64,000 nucleotides of DNA from Taibaiella sp. (GTDB taxonomy: Bacteria > Bacteroidota > Bacteroidia > Chitinophagales > Chitinophagaceae). The position numbers and the translations under genes were made by a program. Numbering within the stretch: the first letter of the stretch is position 1; each line of letters begins with the position of its first letter. Positions 50,682 through 60,216 of the stretch are shown here, piece after piece. The notes under the pieces are model-generated. The model saw only the letters and a list, made by a program, of their open reading frames with translations. It was not told the origin of the DNA and searched no databases. Where the stretch lies: contig JAHHDV010000027.1 in the NCBI GenBank assembly GCA_019739295.1, forward strand, positions 8,595 to 72,594, given 5' to 3'.

Positions 50682-51413
50682 ATGGCAAAGGATTATAAAA
50701 TCACTTACAAGGTCTATCACAACGAGCGCCTGAAAAAAGTTTTCTTTCATGGGAGGATGACCTATCCGCTGTATGTGCAGGTAACCTATATGCGCAAGAG
50801 CATCTTTTTCAAAAGTTATTATTTTGACCTGTTGTCCAGCCCGAAATATATGCTACAGGCTGCGGGATTGGTCGGGGGACCCAAACTGGAAGATGTGTTC
50901 AAACTGGAAAACGAATTGTTAGCGTTCATTATGACAAAACATAAGGATGATTTTTCGTTTGATGAATTTAGGCAATGGTATGATTTCTACGGTGCGGACC
51001 TGTGTAGCCTCACCGAGGAAGGCTTCGTGCATTACTTGCATACCTTTTTCGAGGACAAGGGCCGACCGTCATTTGCGGATGCCATCAGGGAGGGCTGCCG
51101 TGTCCGTGTCCCACATGATGTGGTACGGGATATGAAGGCGCTCCTGTTGCCGGAAGTTTACAGGGAGCTTATCGGGAATGCGCTGTTCTATGCTCCTCCG
51201 TACCTGCCCCTCTATGGATTCATGCGACAGGTGAAACGTTGGCCGCTGCTCCTGCTCTCCGTCAGGGAATGGCTGGACGAGGCTACCCGGCAGGATTTCG
51301 ACGACTATATTGGCAAGCGTTACGATGCGGAAACCACCGACACTATCCGAGAACTGCTGTCCCGATATCTCAAATCGCTGGAACGGAAAACCATCGTTTC
51401 AGGCAGTACCTGA
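50682..51413 (+). CDS. Mobile-element protein of unknown function (243 aa)
   Basis: From 50682 (MAKDYKITYKVYHNE) it is 243 residues; the frame is open upstream to 50616. Residues about 1-60 (LKKVFFHGRMTYPLYVQVTY, then MRKSIFFKSYYFDLL) look like the arm-binding N-terminal domain of Bacteroidota tyrosine integrases, a beta-sheet with the PLYxxVT pattern. The rest (KLEDVFKLENELLAFIMTKH, RELLSRYLKSLERKT) is helical and lacks the catalytic R-H-R-Y set. I do not recognise the family. It is divergent from the recombinase operon and has its own promoter, which suggests a regulator or accessory DNA-binding factor of the element. Confidence 0.5.
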   Translation: MAKDYKITYKVYHNERLKKVFFHGRMTYPLYVQVTYMRKSIFFKSYYFDLLSSPKYMLQAAGLVGGPKLEDVFKLENELLAFIMTKHKDDFSFDEFRQWYDFYGADLCSLTEEGFVHYLHTFFEDKGRPSFADAIREGCRVRVPHDVVRDMKALLLPEVYRELIGNALFYAPPYLPLYGFMRQVKRWPLLLLSVREWLDEATRQDFDDYIGKRYDAETTDTIRELLSRYLKSLERKTIVSGST

Positions 51414-51550
51414 AAGGGCATTCACACCGGAATCGGGTGTTTCATACCTACCGGAGCCGATTCTTATTATGTTTTGCGCTTAGCTATTCTATATTTAGTT
51501 TGAATGATTCAAACACCCTAGAAACTCCAACTTTATCGATATTTCTATAA

Positions 51551-51727
51551 ATGTTGAATAGTCTTTATCCCATGTGCCTATCCCTAACCACGGACGGTAC
51601 ACCTGAGGATATTGAAGACAACTATCGTCGTATCAAGGATGAGGTGATGGCCATCATTGATGAGGAAATGTAACGGATATACAATACGCCTGAACTGGCG
51701 CACCTGCTGGTGGCAAGGGAAGATTAG
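51551..51727 (+). pseudogene. Short frame interrupted by an in-frame stop
   Basis: Translation from the ATG at 51551 gives 40 residues ending VMAIIDEEM, then TAA at 51671-51673, and continues in the same frame as RIYNTPELAHLLVARED to a TAG at 51727. The acidic/helical composition on both sides of the stop is consistent, suggesting one small ORF with a nonsense change. No family recognised. Confidence 0.35.
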
Positions 51728-52109
51728 TAAAATTTAAGACAATTCAGATCATTCGGGATTTTCTTTGGCTTTAATCGCATTTGACTTTCTGCCTGAATCT
51801 TAGCACTGGCAAACCCCTGCCACATGGGGCTGGCGGTCCCACTACAGCCGGACTTGAAGGCCAATATATTCGATGAATGTGCGTCACCCCCCTATCCCCG
51901 CGTATAAACCCGCAGATAATGAAGCGGCGCCCTCCTGACCTGATAGCGTATGTGCTTTTTAAAGACCTTCAATACAATATGGCAAACCGACACATGGATA
52001 TTTCTCTTACGGTTTGCTTTTCATTTGTCTTTACTCCAAATGCAGGCAATTCTGTCGGACATGTGTGTGCGTTTGGGACCTGTACATTATATTTACAGGG
52101 CGTTAGCCC
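51728..52109. other. Intergenic region within the mobile element
   Basis: No gene is supported across 382 bp. One hairpin-like sequence is present near 51815-51833 (CCCCTGCCACATGGGG). It may carry an element end or regulatory site, but nothing here could be matched to the tRNA 3' end. Confidence 0.4.
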
Positions 52110-53292
52110 ATGAGTCTTCCTGCCTACCCGATAAATAATATAAAGATGCATGCATATGAAAACCTCTCGCTTACCGATATGCCCGGTGAACAATGGAAAC
52201 CCATTGACGGATTTGAAGACCTCTATGAGGTTTCCTCAATGGGCAGGGTAAAATCACTCCGGCGTGAAGTCAGCTCCAAAAGCCGCAATATGCGGATGCA
52301 GGCGGAACAGATACTCCGGCAACGCGTTGTTAAAGTGAAGAACAAAAGGGTCGGTGATTTTCTATATACGATGATCGTCTCCCTGTCACAGGATGGTAAA
52401 AGATACTATTTTTCAGTCGGACGTCTGGTGTACCATGCTTTCATTGCTCCCATTGACTTGGGCAGCAGGTCGATGCTGATCAGCTACCGGGATGGCGACG
52501 GCAGGAATCTTAGCTCTGTAAACCTCTATGCCAGCAACCTGAGTGAGCTGAAGCTGCGATCCTTTCGTAGCGGCAGGGCGTTGAGTCACTTGAATGTATT
52601 GAGCAAACCCGTCAGCCAATTCCTGCCGGATGGCAGGCTTATCGCACAATATCCCAGCTATTATGCAGCGGCAAAAGCAACGGGCTTCCAGGCATCCAGT
52701 ATAGCCTCGGTCGCATCCGGTGGAGATTACCTGTATAAAGGATTCTGCTGGCAACAAGGGAAAAGAAAGAGTTTACGGGCCAGTTCGCTGCCAGCAAAAA
52801 AGCCGGAAGCCGGCATTAATTATAAATTACTGGAAAAAACTGGGGATGAAGAAAGTCCCGAAAACCTATTCCGCACTGTTCGACCTTTCCCTGAAAAAAA
52901 GGCCTGGCGAATTATGGAAGGATATTCCCGGATATGAGGGACTCTATAAAGTGTCCAATCAAGGACGGGTGAAGGCTTTGAAAATGGTGACTTCCGGCAA
53001 GCAGCAGAAATGGCACCCGGAGCGTATCATGCAATTATCCATCATCATCCATGAAAGAAAGGACGGCAGTCTCCGGCTGGATAATCCCTATGTGACCCTT
53101 TGCAAAAGCCAAAGAAAAAGGAAGGTGTTTATCACCCGCCTTATCTTTCATCTTTTTGTACAACCCTTCGATATAGGTAACCCCATGGTGCGTGTTTATG
53201 TGAAAGACGACAATCCACTGAATATCCACCACAGCAACCTAGAGCTGCGAGATGCCATTTGGTCCATCAACAAAGCAACTAAACAAGGTTAG
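52110..53292 (+). CDS. Tandem NUMOD4/HNH-like DNA-binding protein, probably one frameshifted gene
   Basis: The first frame (52110-52937; best start 52146, MHAYENLSLTDMPGEQW) has a NUMOD4 motif (GEQWKPIDGFEDLYEVSSMG, RVKSL), an HNH-like region and a NUMOD1 motif (SQFLPDGRLIAQYPSYYAAA, GDYLYKGFCWQ). The second frame (to 53292) has another NUMOD4 (GELWKDIPGYEGLYKVSNQG, RVKAL) and a second HNH-like region (FITRLIFHLFVQPF, NIHHSNLEL). They join naturally near 52840, at the A6/G4 runs: KLLEKT continues into GMKKVPKTYSALFDLSL. The usual HNH histidine (NHIDGN) is replaced in both repeats (SYRDGDG, VYVKDDN), so DNA binding without cleavage is likely. The ~390-residue double arrangement is unusual. Two overlapping genes is the alternative reading. 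Confidence 0.6.
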
Positions 53293-53328
53293 ACATAGCG
53301 AATAAGCGGATTGTATCGGCTGTCGATG

Positions 53329-53598
53329 TTATTCTTCTAACAGCCTTGTTATTTCCACCAACATGGATTGTATATGCATCTGGAACATTTGTGTTTCAGT
53401 CTCAGTGGCGATTCCCGTCCTTAGATAGGTCAGCTCCACAGTCCGGTCATCCTTTTCATTGATCGTGAAACTCACTTCCGAATAATGCTCCGGCATATCC
53501 TTGTCCCCGCCTATACCCGTCCAGAATGTGTGCTTTAATTGGGCATTGGGTTCAATCTTCAGGATTTCTCCCTTATTACTACAAGACATGCCATGCAT
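53329..53598 (-). pseudogene. 5'-truncated SRPBCC/AHSA1-type protein
   Basis: These 89 residues match the C-terminal two thirds of an AHSA1/SRPBCC lipid-binding fold protein (GEILKIEPNAQLKHTFWTGI, MPEHYSEVSFTINE, VELTYLRTGI). Family members are ~140-150 residues with an N-terminal strand-helix region that is absent. Upstream, in frame, only LIWSGE precedes the ATG before a stop. The gene therefore looks truncated where the 84-residue gene begins. Confidence 0.6.
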
Positions 53599-53634
53599 TT
53601 CCCCAGACCAGATTAGTCAGCCAAGCGCTTCCAT

Positions 53635-53889
53635 TCAGGCTAAAGCCTTTAGAGAGTCTATAGTTTCTTGGCTGTCACAATTTTTTCTTAGTCTGTCATT
53701 TATAGAATGTATAAAAGAGTCAGAAGCTAAACCTTTCTTTACAAGATTTATATCTTGAATAAAAGTTTCTATTAAAACCCAATCCTTGTCATTCATAATT
53801 GACCTTTCTTCCTTAGTCCCAACTCTTGCCCAGCCATCGACATCACCGTTAAACCGGGTATATATTTTGATTTTATCTATTGTAATCAT
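53635..53889 (-). CDS. Hypothetical 84-residue protein at the palindrome centre
   Basis: Sequence MITIDKIKIYTRFNGDVDGW... with a C-terminal helical part (FIQDINLVKKGLASDSFIHS). It resembles short uncharacterised Bacteroidota proteins that begin MITIDKLKIY; no function is known. It is AT-rich relative to the flanking genes. The ATG lies 18 bp from the centre base of the palindrome, so its promoter would have to be in the opposite arm, or its natural upstream region is missing from the assembly. Confidence 0.55.
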   Translation of the reverse strand: MITIDKIKIYTRFNGDVDGWARVGTKEERSIMNDKDWVLIETFIQDINLVKKGLASDSFIHSINDRLRKNCDSQETIDSLKALA

Positions 53890-53927
53890 TTTGCAAATAC
53901 ATTATGTCATAATGTATTTGCAAAATG
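53887..53927. repeat. Palindrome centre
   Basis: The centre reads GCAAATACATTATG-T-CATAATGTATTTGC, AT-rich, with a single unpaired T at 53907. The two copies of the 84-residue gene start at mirror positions 53889 and 53925 and point outward. TGTATTTG on each strand is one base from a -7 element and could serve both, if this junction exists in the cell. Confidence 0.95.
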
Positions 53928-54179
53928 ATTACAATAGATAAAATCAAAATATATACCCGGTTTAACGGTGATGTCGATGGCTGGGCAAGAGTTGGGACTA
54001 AGGAAGAAAGGTCAATTATGAATGACAAGGATTGGGTTTTAATAGAAACTTTTATTCAAGATATAAATCTTGTAAAGAAAGGTTTAGCTTCTGACTCTTT
54101 TATACATTCTATAAATGACAGACTAAGAAAAAATTGTGACAGCCAAGAAACTATAGACTCTCTAAAGGCTTTAGCCTGA
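53925..54179 (+). CDS. Hypothetical 84-residue protein, right-arm copy
   Basis: Identical mirror of 53635-53889, reading outward from the centre. See that entry for content. Whether it exists twice in the genome depends on whether the palindrome is real. Confidence 0.45.
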   Translation: MITIDKIKIYTRFNGDVDGWARVGTKEERSIMNDKDWVLIETFIQDINLVKKGLASDSFIHSINDRLRKNCDSQETIDSLKALA

Positions 54180-54215
54180 ATGGAAGCGCTTGGCTGACTA
54201 ATCTGGTCTGGGGAA

Positions 54216-54485
54216 ATGCATGGCATGTCTTGTAGTAATAAGGGAGAAATCCTGAAGATTGAACCCAATGCCCAATTAAAGCACACATTCTGGACGGGTA
54301 TAGGCGGGGACAAGGATATGCCGGAGCATTATTCGGAAGTGAGTTTCACGATCAATGAAAAGGATGACCGGACTGTGGAGCTGACCTATCTAAGGACGGG
54401 AATCGCCACTGAGACTGAAACACAAATGTTCCAGATGCATATACAATCCATGTTGGTGGAAATAACAAGGCTGTTAGAAGAATAA
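54216..54485 (+). pseudogene. 5'-truncated SRPBCC/AHSA1-type protein, right-arm copy
   Basis: Mirror of 53329-53598. The same in-frame stop precedes it (TGA at 54195-54197). Confidence 0.5.
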
Positions 54486-54521
54486 CATCGACAGCCGATA
54501 CAATCCGCTTATTCGCTATGT

Positions 54522-55704
54522 CTAACCTTGTTTAGTTGCTTTGTTGATGGACCAAATGGCATCTCGCAGCTCTAGGTTGCTGTGGTGGATATTCAGTGGA
54601 TTGTCGTCTTTCACATAAACACGCACCATGGGGTTACCTATATCGAAGGGTTGTACAAAAAGATGAAAGATAAGGCGGGTGATAAACACCTTCCTTTTTC
54701 TTTGGCTTTTGCAAAGGGTCACATAGGGATTATCCAGCCGGAGACTGCCGTCCTTTCTTTCATGGATGATGATGGATAATTGCATGATACGCTCCGGGTG
54801 CCATTTCTGCTGCTTGCCGGAAGTCACCATTTTCAAAGCCTTCACCCGTCCTTGATTGGACACTTTATAGAGTCCCTCATATCCGGGAATATCCTTCCAT
54901 AATTCGCCAGGCCTTTTTTTCAGGGAAAGGTCGAACAGTGCGGAATAGGTTTTCGGGACTTTCTTCATCCCCAGTTTTTTCCAGTAATTTATAATTAATG
55001 CCGGCTTCCGGCTTTTTTGCTGGCAGCGAACTGGCCCGTAAACTCTTTCTTTTCCCTTGTTGCCAGCAGAATCCTTTATACAGGTAATCTCCACCGGATG
55101 CGACCGAGGCTATACTGGATGCCTGGAAGCCCGTTGCTTTTGCCGCTGCATAATAGCTGGGATATTGTGCGATAAGCCTGCCATCCGGCAGGAATTGGCT
55201 GACGGGTTTGCTCAATACATTCAAGTGACTCAACGCCCTGCCGCTACGAAAGGATCGCAGCTTCAGCTCACTCAGGTTGCTGGCATAGAGGTTTACAGAG
55301 CTAAGATTCCTGCCGTCGCCATCCCGGTAGCTGATCAGCATCGACCTGCTGCCCAAGTCAATGGGAGCAATGAAAGCATGGTACACCAGACGTCCGACTG
55401 AAAAATAGTATCTTTTACCATCCTGTGACAGGGAGACGATCATCGTATATAGAAAATCACCGACCCTTTTGTTCTTCACTTTAACAACGCGTTGCCGGAG
55501 TATCTGTTCCGCCTGCATCCGCATATTGCGGCTTTTGGAGCTGACTTCACGCCGGAGTGATTTTACCCTGCCCATTGAGGAAACCTCATAGAGGTCTTCA
55601 AATCCGTCAATGGGTTTCCATTGTTCACCGGGCATATCGGTAAGCGAGAGGTTTTCATATGCATGCATCTTTATATTATTTATCGGGTAGGCAGGAAGAC
55701 TCAT
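54522..55704 (-). CDS. Tandem NUMOD4/HNH-like protein, right-arm copy, frameshifted
   Basis: Mirror of 52110-53292, with the same break near 54970. Sharing an identical indel is what one expects if both arms come from one consensus sequence. Confidence 0.5.
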
Positions 55705-56086
55705 GGGCTAACGCCCTGTAAATATAATGTACAGGTCCCAAACGCACACACATGTCCGACAGAATTGCCTGCATTTGGAGTAAAGACAAATGAAAAGCAA
55801 ACCGTAAGAGAAATATCCATGTGTCGGTTTGCCATATTGTATTGAAGGTCTTTAAAAAGCACATACGCTATCAGGTCAGGAGGGCGCCGCTTCATTATCT
55901 GCGGGTTTATACGCGGGGATAGGGGGGTGACGCACATTCATCGAATATATTGGCCTTCAAGTCCGGCTGTAGTGGGACCGCCAGCCCCATGTGGCAGGGG
56001 TTTGCCAGTGCTAAGATTCAGGCAGAAAGTCAAATGCGATTAAAGCCAAAGAAAATCCCGAATGATCTGAATTGTCTTAAATTTTA
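55705..56086. other. Intergenic region, right-arm copy
   Basis: Mirror of 51728-52109; no gene supported. Confidence 0.4.
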
Positions 56087-56263
56087 CTAATCTTCCCTTG
56101 CCACCAGCAGGTGCGCCAGTTCAGGCGTATTGTATATCCGTTACATTTCCTCATCAATGATGGCCATCACCTCATCCTTGATACGACGATAGTTGTCTTC
56201 AATATCCTCAGGTGTACCGTCCGTGGTTAGGGATAGGCACATGGGATAAAGACTATTCAACAT
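56087..56263 (-). pseudogene. Short interrupted frame, right-arm copy
   Basis: Mirror of 51551-51727, with the same in-frame TAA. Confidence 0.3.
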
Positions 56264-56400
56264 TTATAGAAATATCGATAAAGTTGGAGTTTCTAGGGTG
56301 TTTGAATCATTCAAACTAAATATAGAATAGCTAAGCGCAAAACATAATAAGAATCGGCTCCGGTAGGTATGAAACACCCGATTCCGGTGTGAATGCCCTT

Positions 56401-57132
56401 TCAGGTACTGCCTGAAACGATGGTTTTCCGTTCCAGCGATTTGAGATATCGGGACAGCAGTTCTCGGATAGTGTCGGTGGTTTCCGCATCGTAACGCTTG
56501 CCAATATAGTCGTCGAAATCCTGCCGGGTAGCCTCGTCCAGCCATTCCCTGACGGAGAGCAGGAGCAGCGGCCAACGTTTCACCTGTCGCATGAATCCAT
56601 AGAGGGGCAGGTACGGAGGAGCATAGAACAGCGCATTCCCGATAAGCTCCCTGTAAACTTCCGGCAACAGGAGCGCCTTCATATCCCGTACCACATCATG
56701 TGGGACACGGACACGGCAGCCCTCCCTGATGGCATCCGCAAATGACGGTCGGCCCTTGTCCTCGAAAAAGGTATGCAAGTAATGCACGAAGCCTTCCTCG
56801 GTGAGGCTACACAGGTCCGCACCGTAGAAATCATACCATTGCCTAAATTCATCAAACGAAAAATCATCCTTATGTTTTGTCATAATGAACGCTAACAATT
56901 CGTTTTCCAGTTTGAACACATCTTCCAGTTTGGGTCCCCCGACCAATCCCGCAGCCTGTAGCATATATTTCGGGCTGGACAACAGGTCAAAATAATAACT
57001 TTTGAAAAAGATGCTCTTGCGCATATAGGTTACCTGCACATACAGCGGATAGGTCATCCTCCCATGAAAGAAAACTTTTTTCAGGCGCTCGTTGTGATAG
57101 ACCTTGTAAGTGATTTTATAATCCTTTGCCAT
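56401..57132 (-). CDS. Mobile-element protein of unknown function, right-arm copy
   Basis: Mirror of 50682-51413, using the same preferred ATG (57132). Confidence 0.45.
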   Translation of the reverse strand: MAKDYKITYKVYHNERLKKVFFHGRMTYPLYVQVTYMRKSIFFKSYYFDLLSSPKYMLQAAGLVGGPKLEDVFKLENELLAFIMTKHKDDFSFDEFRQWYDFYGADLCSLTEEGFVHYLHTFFEDKGRPSFADAIREGCRVRVPHDVVRDMKALLLPEVYRELIGNALFYAPPYLPLYGFMRQVKRWPLLLLSVREWLDEATRQDFDDYIGKRYDAETTDTIRELLSRYLKSLERKTIVSGST

Positions 57133-57288
57133 ACTGTACGGATTTGAAACCCGGGTAAAAGTAGTGCAATAACCTACGCTGTGCAAAAATGCACTCAAAA
57201 ATAATAAAAAAGTTTTGTTAATTTATATTTTAATCAAAACAAATTGCTATATTAGCTTTTTAGGAAGTAGCCCCTGCACGGGGATGTT

Positions 57289-57480
57289 GTGAAGTCGGAA
57301 AAAGGAGGGGATGTGCAGCGAGATATACTTACGCCTGAAGAGGTAAAAGAGATGCTATATAGAGAAGGAAGGGAAGTGACCATCGAAGAAGCGGAATTGA
57401 TTCTGGCCTTTTTGCGGAAGATGGCCGACATCGTGGTGGCAAATTACCTTAACCGGGACATGGATTGTATCTTTGATTGA
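57289..57480 (+). CDS. Small protein preceding the recombinase, right-arm copy
   Basis: Mirror of 50334-50525, GTG start at 57289 or 57313. Confidence 0.5.
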   Translation: MKSEKGGDVQRDILTPEEVKEMLYREGREVTIEEAELILAFLRKMADIVVANYLNRDMDCIFD

Positions 57481-57537
57481 CCGTTTAGGCATTTATTTGA
57501 TTTCAAAATCGTTTCATCATATAATTCAGACTTGCTT

Positions 57538-59152
57538 ATGGAGTTAACAGGATTGATAGCAGACTTGTACATACGGGTATCTACAGACGAGCAGGCAGAT
57601 AAGGGGTACTCCCAAAGAAGTCAGGAAGAAGCACTGCGCAAATATTGCAGCATACATCATATTACTATACGCAGGGTAATGATTGAGGACTACACCGCCC
57701 GCACGTTCAACCGCCCGGAATGGACAAAATACCTTGCAGACCTGAGAAAGAACAAACGGAAGTCCAACCTTGTGCTTTTTGTCAAATGGGATCGGTTCAG
57801 CCGGATCACCTCTGACGCATATCAGATGATCGCAGCACTTAAAAAATTGGGCGTGGAGCCCCAGGCTACCGAACAACCGCTTGATCTTTCCATCCCCGAA
57901 AACAAGATCATGCTGGCGTTTTATCTCGCCTCCCCCGAAGTGGAAAATGACCGCCGTGCACTGAATGTCATTGATGGTATGCGCAGGGCAAGGAAAGAGG
58001 GCAGGTACATGGGGCTGGCGCCCTATGGCTATATCAACCGCAGCACAGAAGAAGCCAGAAAGTACATTGCCCCCAAAGAACCCGAAGCCAATATATTGCA
58101 GTGGGTCTTCAGGGAAATTGCCAAAGGCAAATACAATGCGGATCAGATTTTCAGAATGGCGCAGAAAAGAGGCTTCAGCAAGCAAAGGGCCCATTTCTAC
58201 ACCATCGTCAGAAATCCGGTATATTGCGGAAAGATCCATGTGCCGCAATACAAGGATGAAGAAAGCCGCTATGTAAAGGGACTACATGAACCCATCATCA
58301 CCGAAGCCCTGTTTTATGACGCACAGGATGTACTGGATGGGAGAAAGCGGACATTCAACCTCAAGGTCGTAGCCAACAGGTCTCTGCCGTTGCGGGGGTT
58401 TCTGCTTTGCCCCGAATGTGGCAGGGTACTCACCGGAAGCGCATCAAAGGGTTACTCCAAATACTACACCTATTACCATTGCCAAACCGGGTGTTCATTC
58501 CGCATACGAGCCGAAGATGTTAACGAGCAATTCATCAGCCAGCTGAAAAAAATATACCCCAAATAGCGCCATGTTACCCTTGTACAGGAAGCTGCTGTTG
58601 GAACGTTGGCAAAAGCAGACCGGGCATATACTGGACGACAAACGGAAAATAAAGAAGGAAATAAAGGCAGTGGAAGACAAGCTGGCCTATACCCGCGAAC
58701 TGCTGGCATCTCGGGAGATCGATCCGGCAGACTACCGCGAGATGAAAGCCGAATACGGCGAAAAACTCGATAGGCTCAATGCCAAGTATCGAACTGACGG
58801 AGCAGATCATGCCGACATCAAAAACCTGCTGCAAAACGGCCTAAACGCCCTGCTGAAGCTCGATTATATTTACGAGCAAGGTGATAACGAGAAAAAACAG
58901 GAGGTTATCGGTACAATTTTTACAAAAAAGTTTGAATTTGAAAATCGAAGACTTCGAACTAATTCCGTCAACAAAGTAGTAAGCCTTATCTATCAGATTA
59001 ACAATGATTTAGATAGAAATAAAAATGGACAAAATGGAAATCCATCCATTTTGTCCACTGAAGTGCGGAAGAGGAGATTCGAACTCCCAAGTCCTTGCGG
59101 ACACAACGACCTCAACGTTGCGCGTCTACCAGTTTCGCCACCTCCGCTTTGA
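57538..59152 (+). CDS. Serine recombinase, right-arm copy, same frameshift
   Basis: Mirror of 48662-50276. The break is at the CCCC run 58557-58560: ATA TAC CCC AAA TAG as written, but with three C the frame reads IYPNSAMLPLYRK and stays open to 59152. ATG at 57538. Confidence 0.8.
59026..59057 (-). terminator. Hairpin after tRNA-Leu, right-arm copy
   Basis: Mirror of 48757-48788. Confidence 0.65.
59064..59147 (-). tRNA. tRNA-Leu (GAG anticodon), right-arm copy
   Basis: Mirror of 48667-48750, identical in sequence. The anticodon is at 59111-59113. Confidence 0.9.
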
Positions 59153-59279
59153 AAGGACTGCAAATGTAAGACAATCACAGATTTTTGCACCATATTCTAA
59201 AAATAAATTTGAAGGTGGCAACCATTTCAACTCCTTTCAGATCTCTTGCGGAGAAAAAGGGATGATCATCAGGCTTTAG

Positions 59280-59924
59280 CTAATGGCTCAGCTGCCTGCC
59301 CATCAGGATATTGACCAGTATGATAAGTCCAAAAAAGAAAATGATCGCAGCTGAGATCTTGTTGAGGTACATGATCTTGCGTAGAGTAAGCCAGGACCTG
59401 ATCTTTTCCGCCAGGAATACTTTGCAGAAATCTATGGACAGGACGATAAAGAGACAAATCCCGAAGAACAGGATTTTCTCCGTCAATGTATAGGAGGCAA
59501 CCTTAAGTGCGGCCCCCGCCCACATCAATACGACTCCGGGATTAAAGGTATTCATCAGGAAACCGCTGAAGAATATCTTAAAATAAGTGGCTCCCGAGAT
59601 ATCCATGGACTGATCCCTTTTGGGTTTCCTGGGTTTGTATTTTTTCAAAAATCCATACAGGCCCATGATCATAAATATACCGGAACCGATGTAACCGATC
59701 ACGGATTCGTAAGACCGGAAGGATTCGGTCCAGGAAGAAGTTGCAAAATTGGCCATCACTACATATAGGATATCACTCAGGGATACTCCGAGTATGAAAG
59801 CAATTCCTGCCTTATAGGTATGGTGCATGCTGTACCTGATGACTGCAAACAGGGTCGGTCCTACCGATATCGATACAAACAGACCCAGCATAATGCCACT
59901 GATGATTACTTCAGAATAATTCAT
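59280..59924 (-). CDS. LysE-family translocator, right-arm copy
   Basis: Mirror of 47890-48534; identical 214 residues. Confidence 0.8.
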   Translation of the reverse strand: MNYSEVIISGIMLGLFVSISVGPTLFAVIRYSMHHTYKAGIAFILGVSLSDILYVVMANFATSSWTESFRSYESVIGYIGSGIFMIMGLYGFLKKYKPRKPKRDQSMDISGATYFKIFFSGFLMNTFNPGVVLMWAGAALKVASYTLTEKILFFGICLFIVLSIDFCKVFLAEKIRSWLTLRKIMYLNKISAAIIFFFGLIILVNILMGRQLSH

Positions 59925-60216
59925 GAATTTATTTTATCCTTAATTCCTCATCCTATATCCATTCTGTCAGCCTTTTATAGACCATTACAGAACGGTTCAT
60001 ATGACGACAGTTAATCAACCCGGTCAAAGTAATGACGGATCGGGTATCTGTCACCGATATGAAGTTTCATCCTTCTCATAAGGGCCAAAGATATAACAAT
60101 AAGGGAAAACGTACAGCAGATCCATGGATTAACTACAGCGCAGGTAATGTACGGCCCGATAAGTTTGTATTAACAATAAAAATTGGTATTTTTATTCAAT
60201 CAATTTCCACCTTTAA

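Noticed and set aside
53329..54485. Outward-facing twin genes at the centre as a toxin-antitoxin or phase-variation invertible cassette
   Set aside because: The symmetry extends at least 10 kb to each side through housekeeping genes, so it is not a local cassette with its own inverted repeats.
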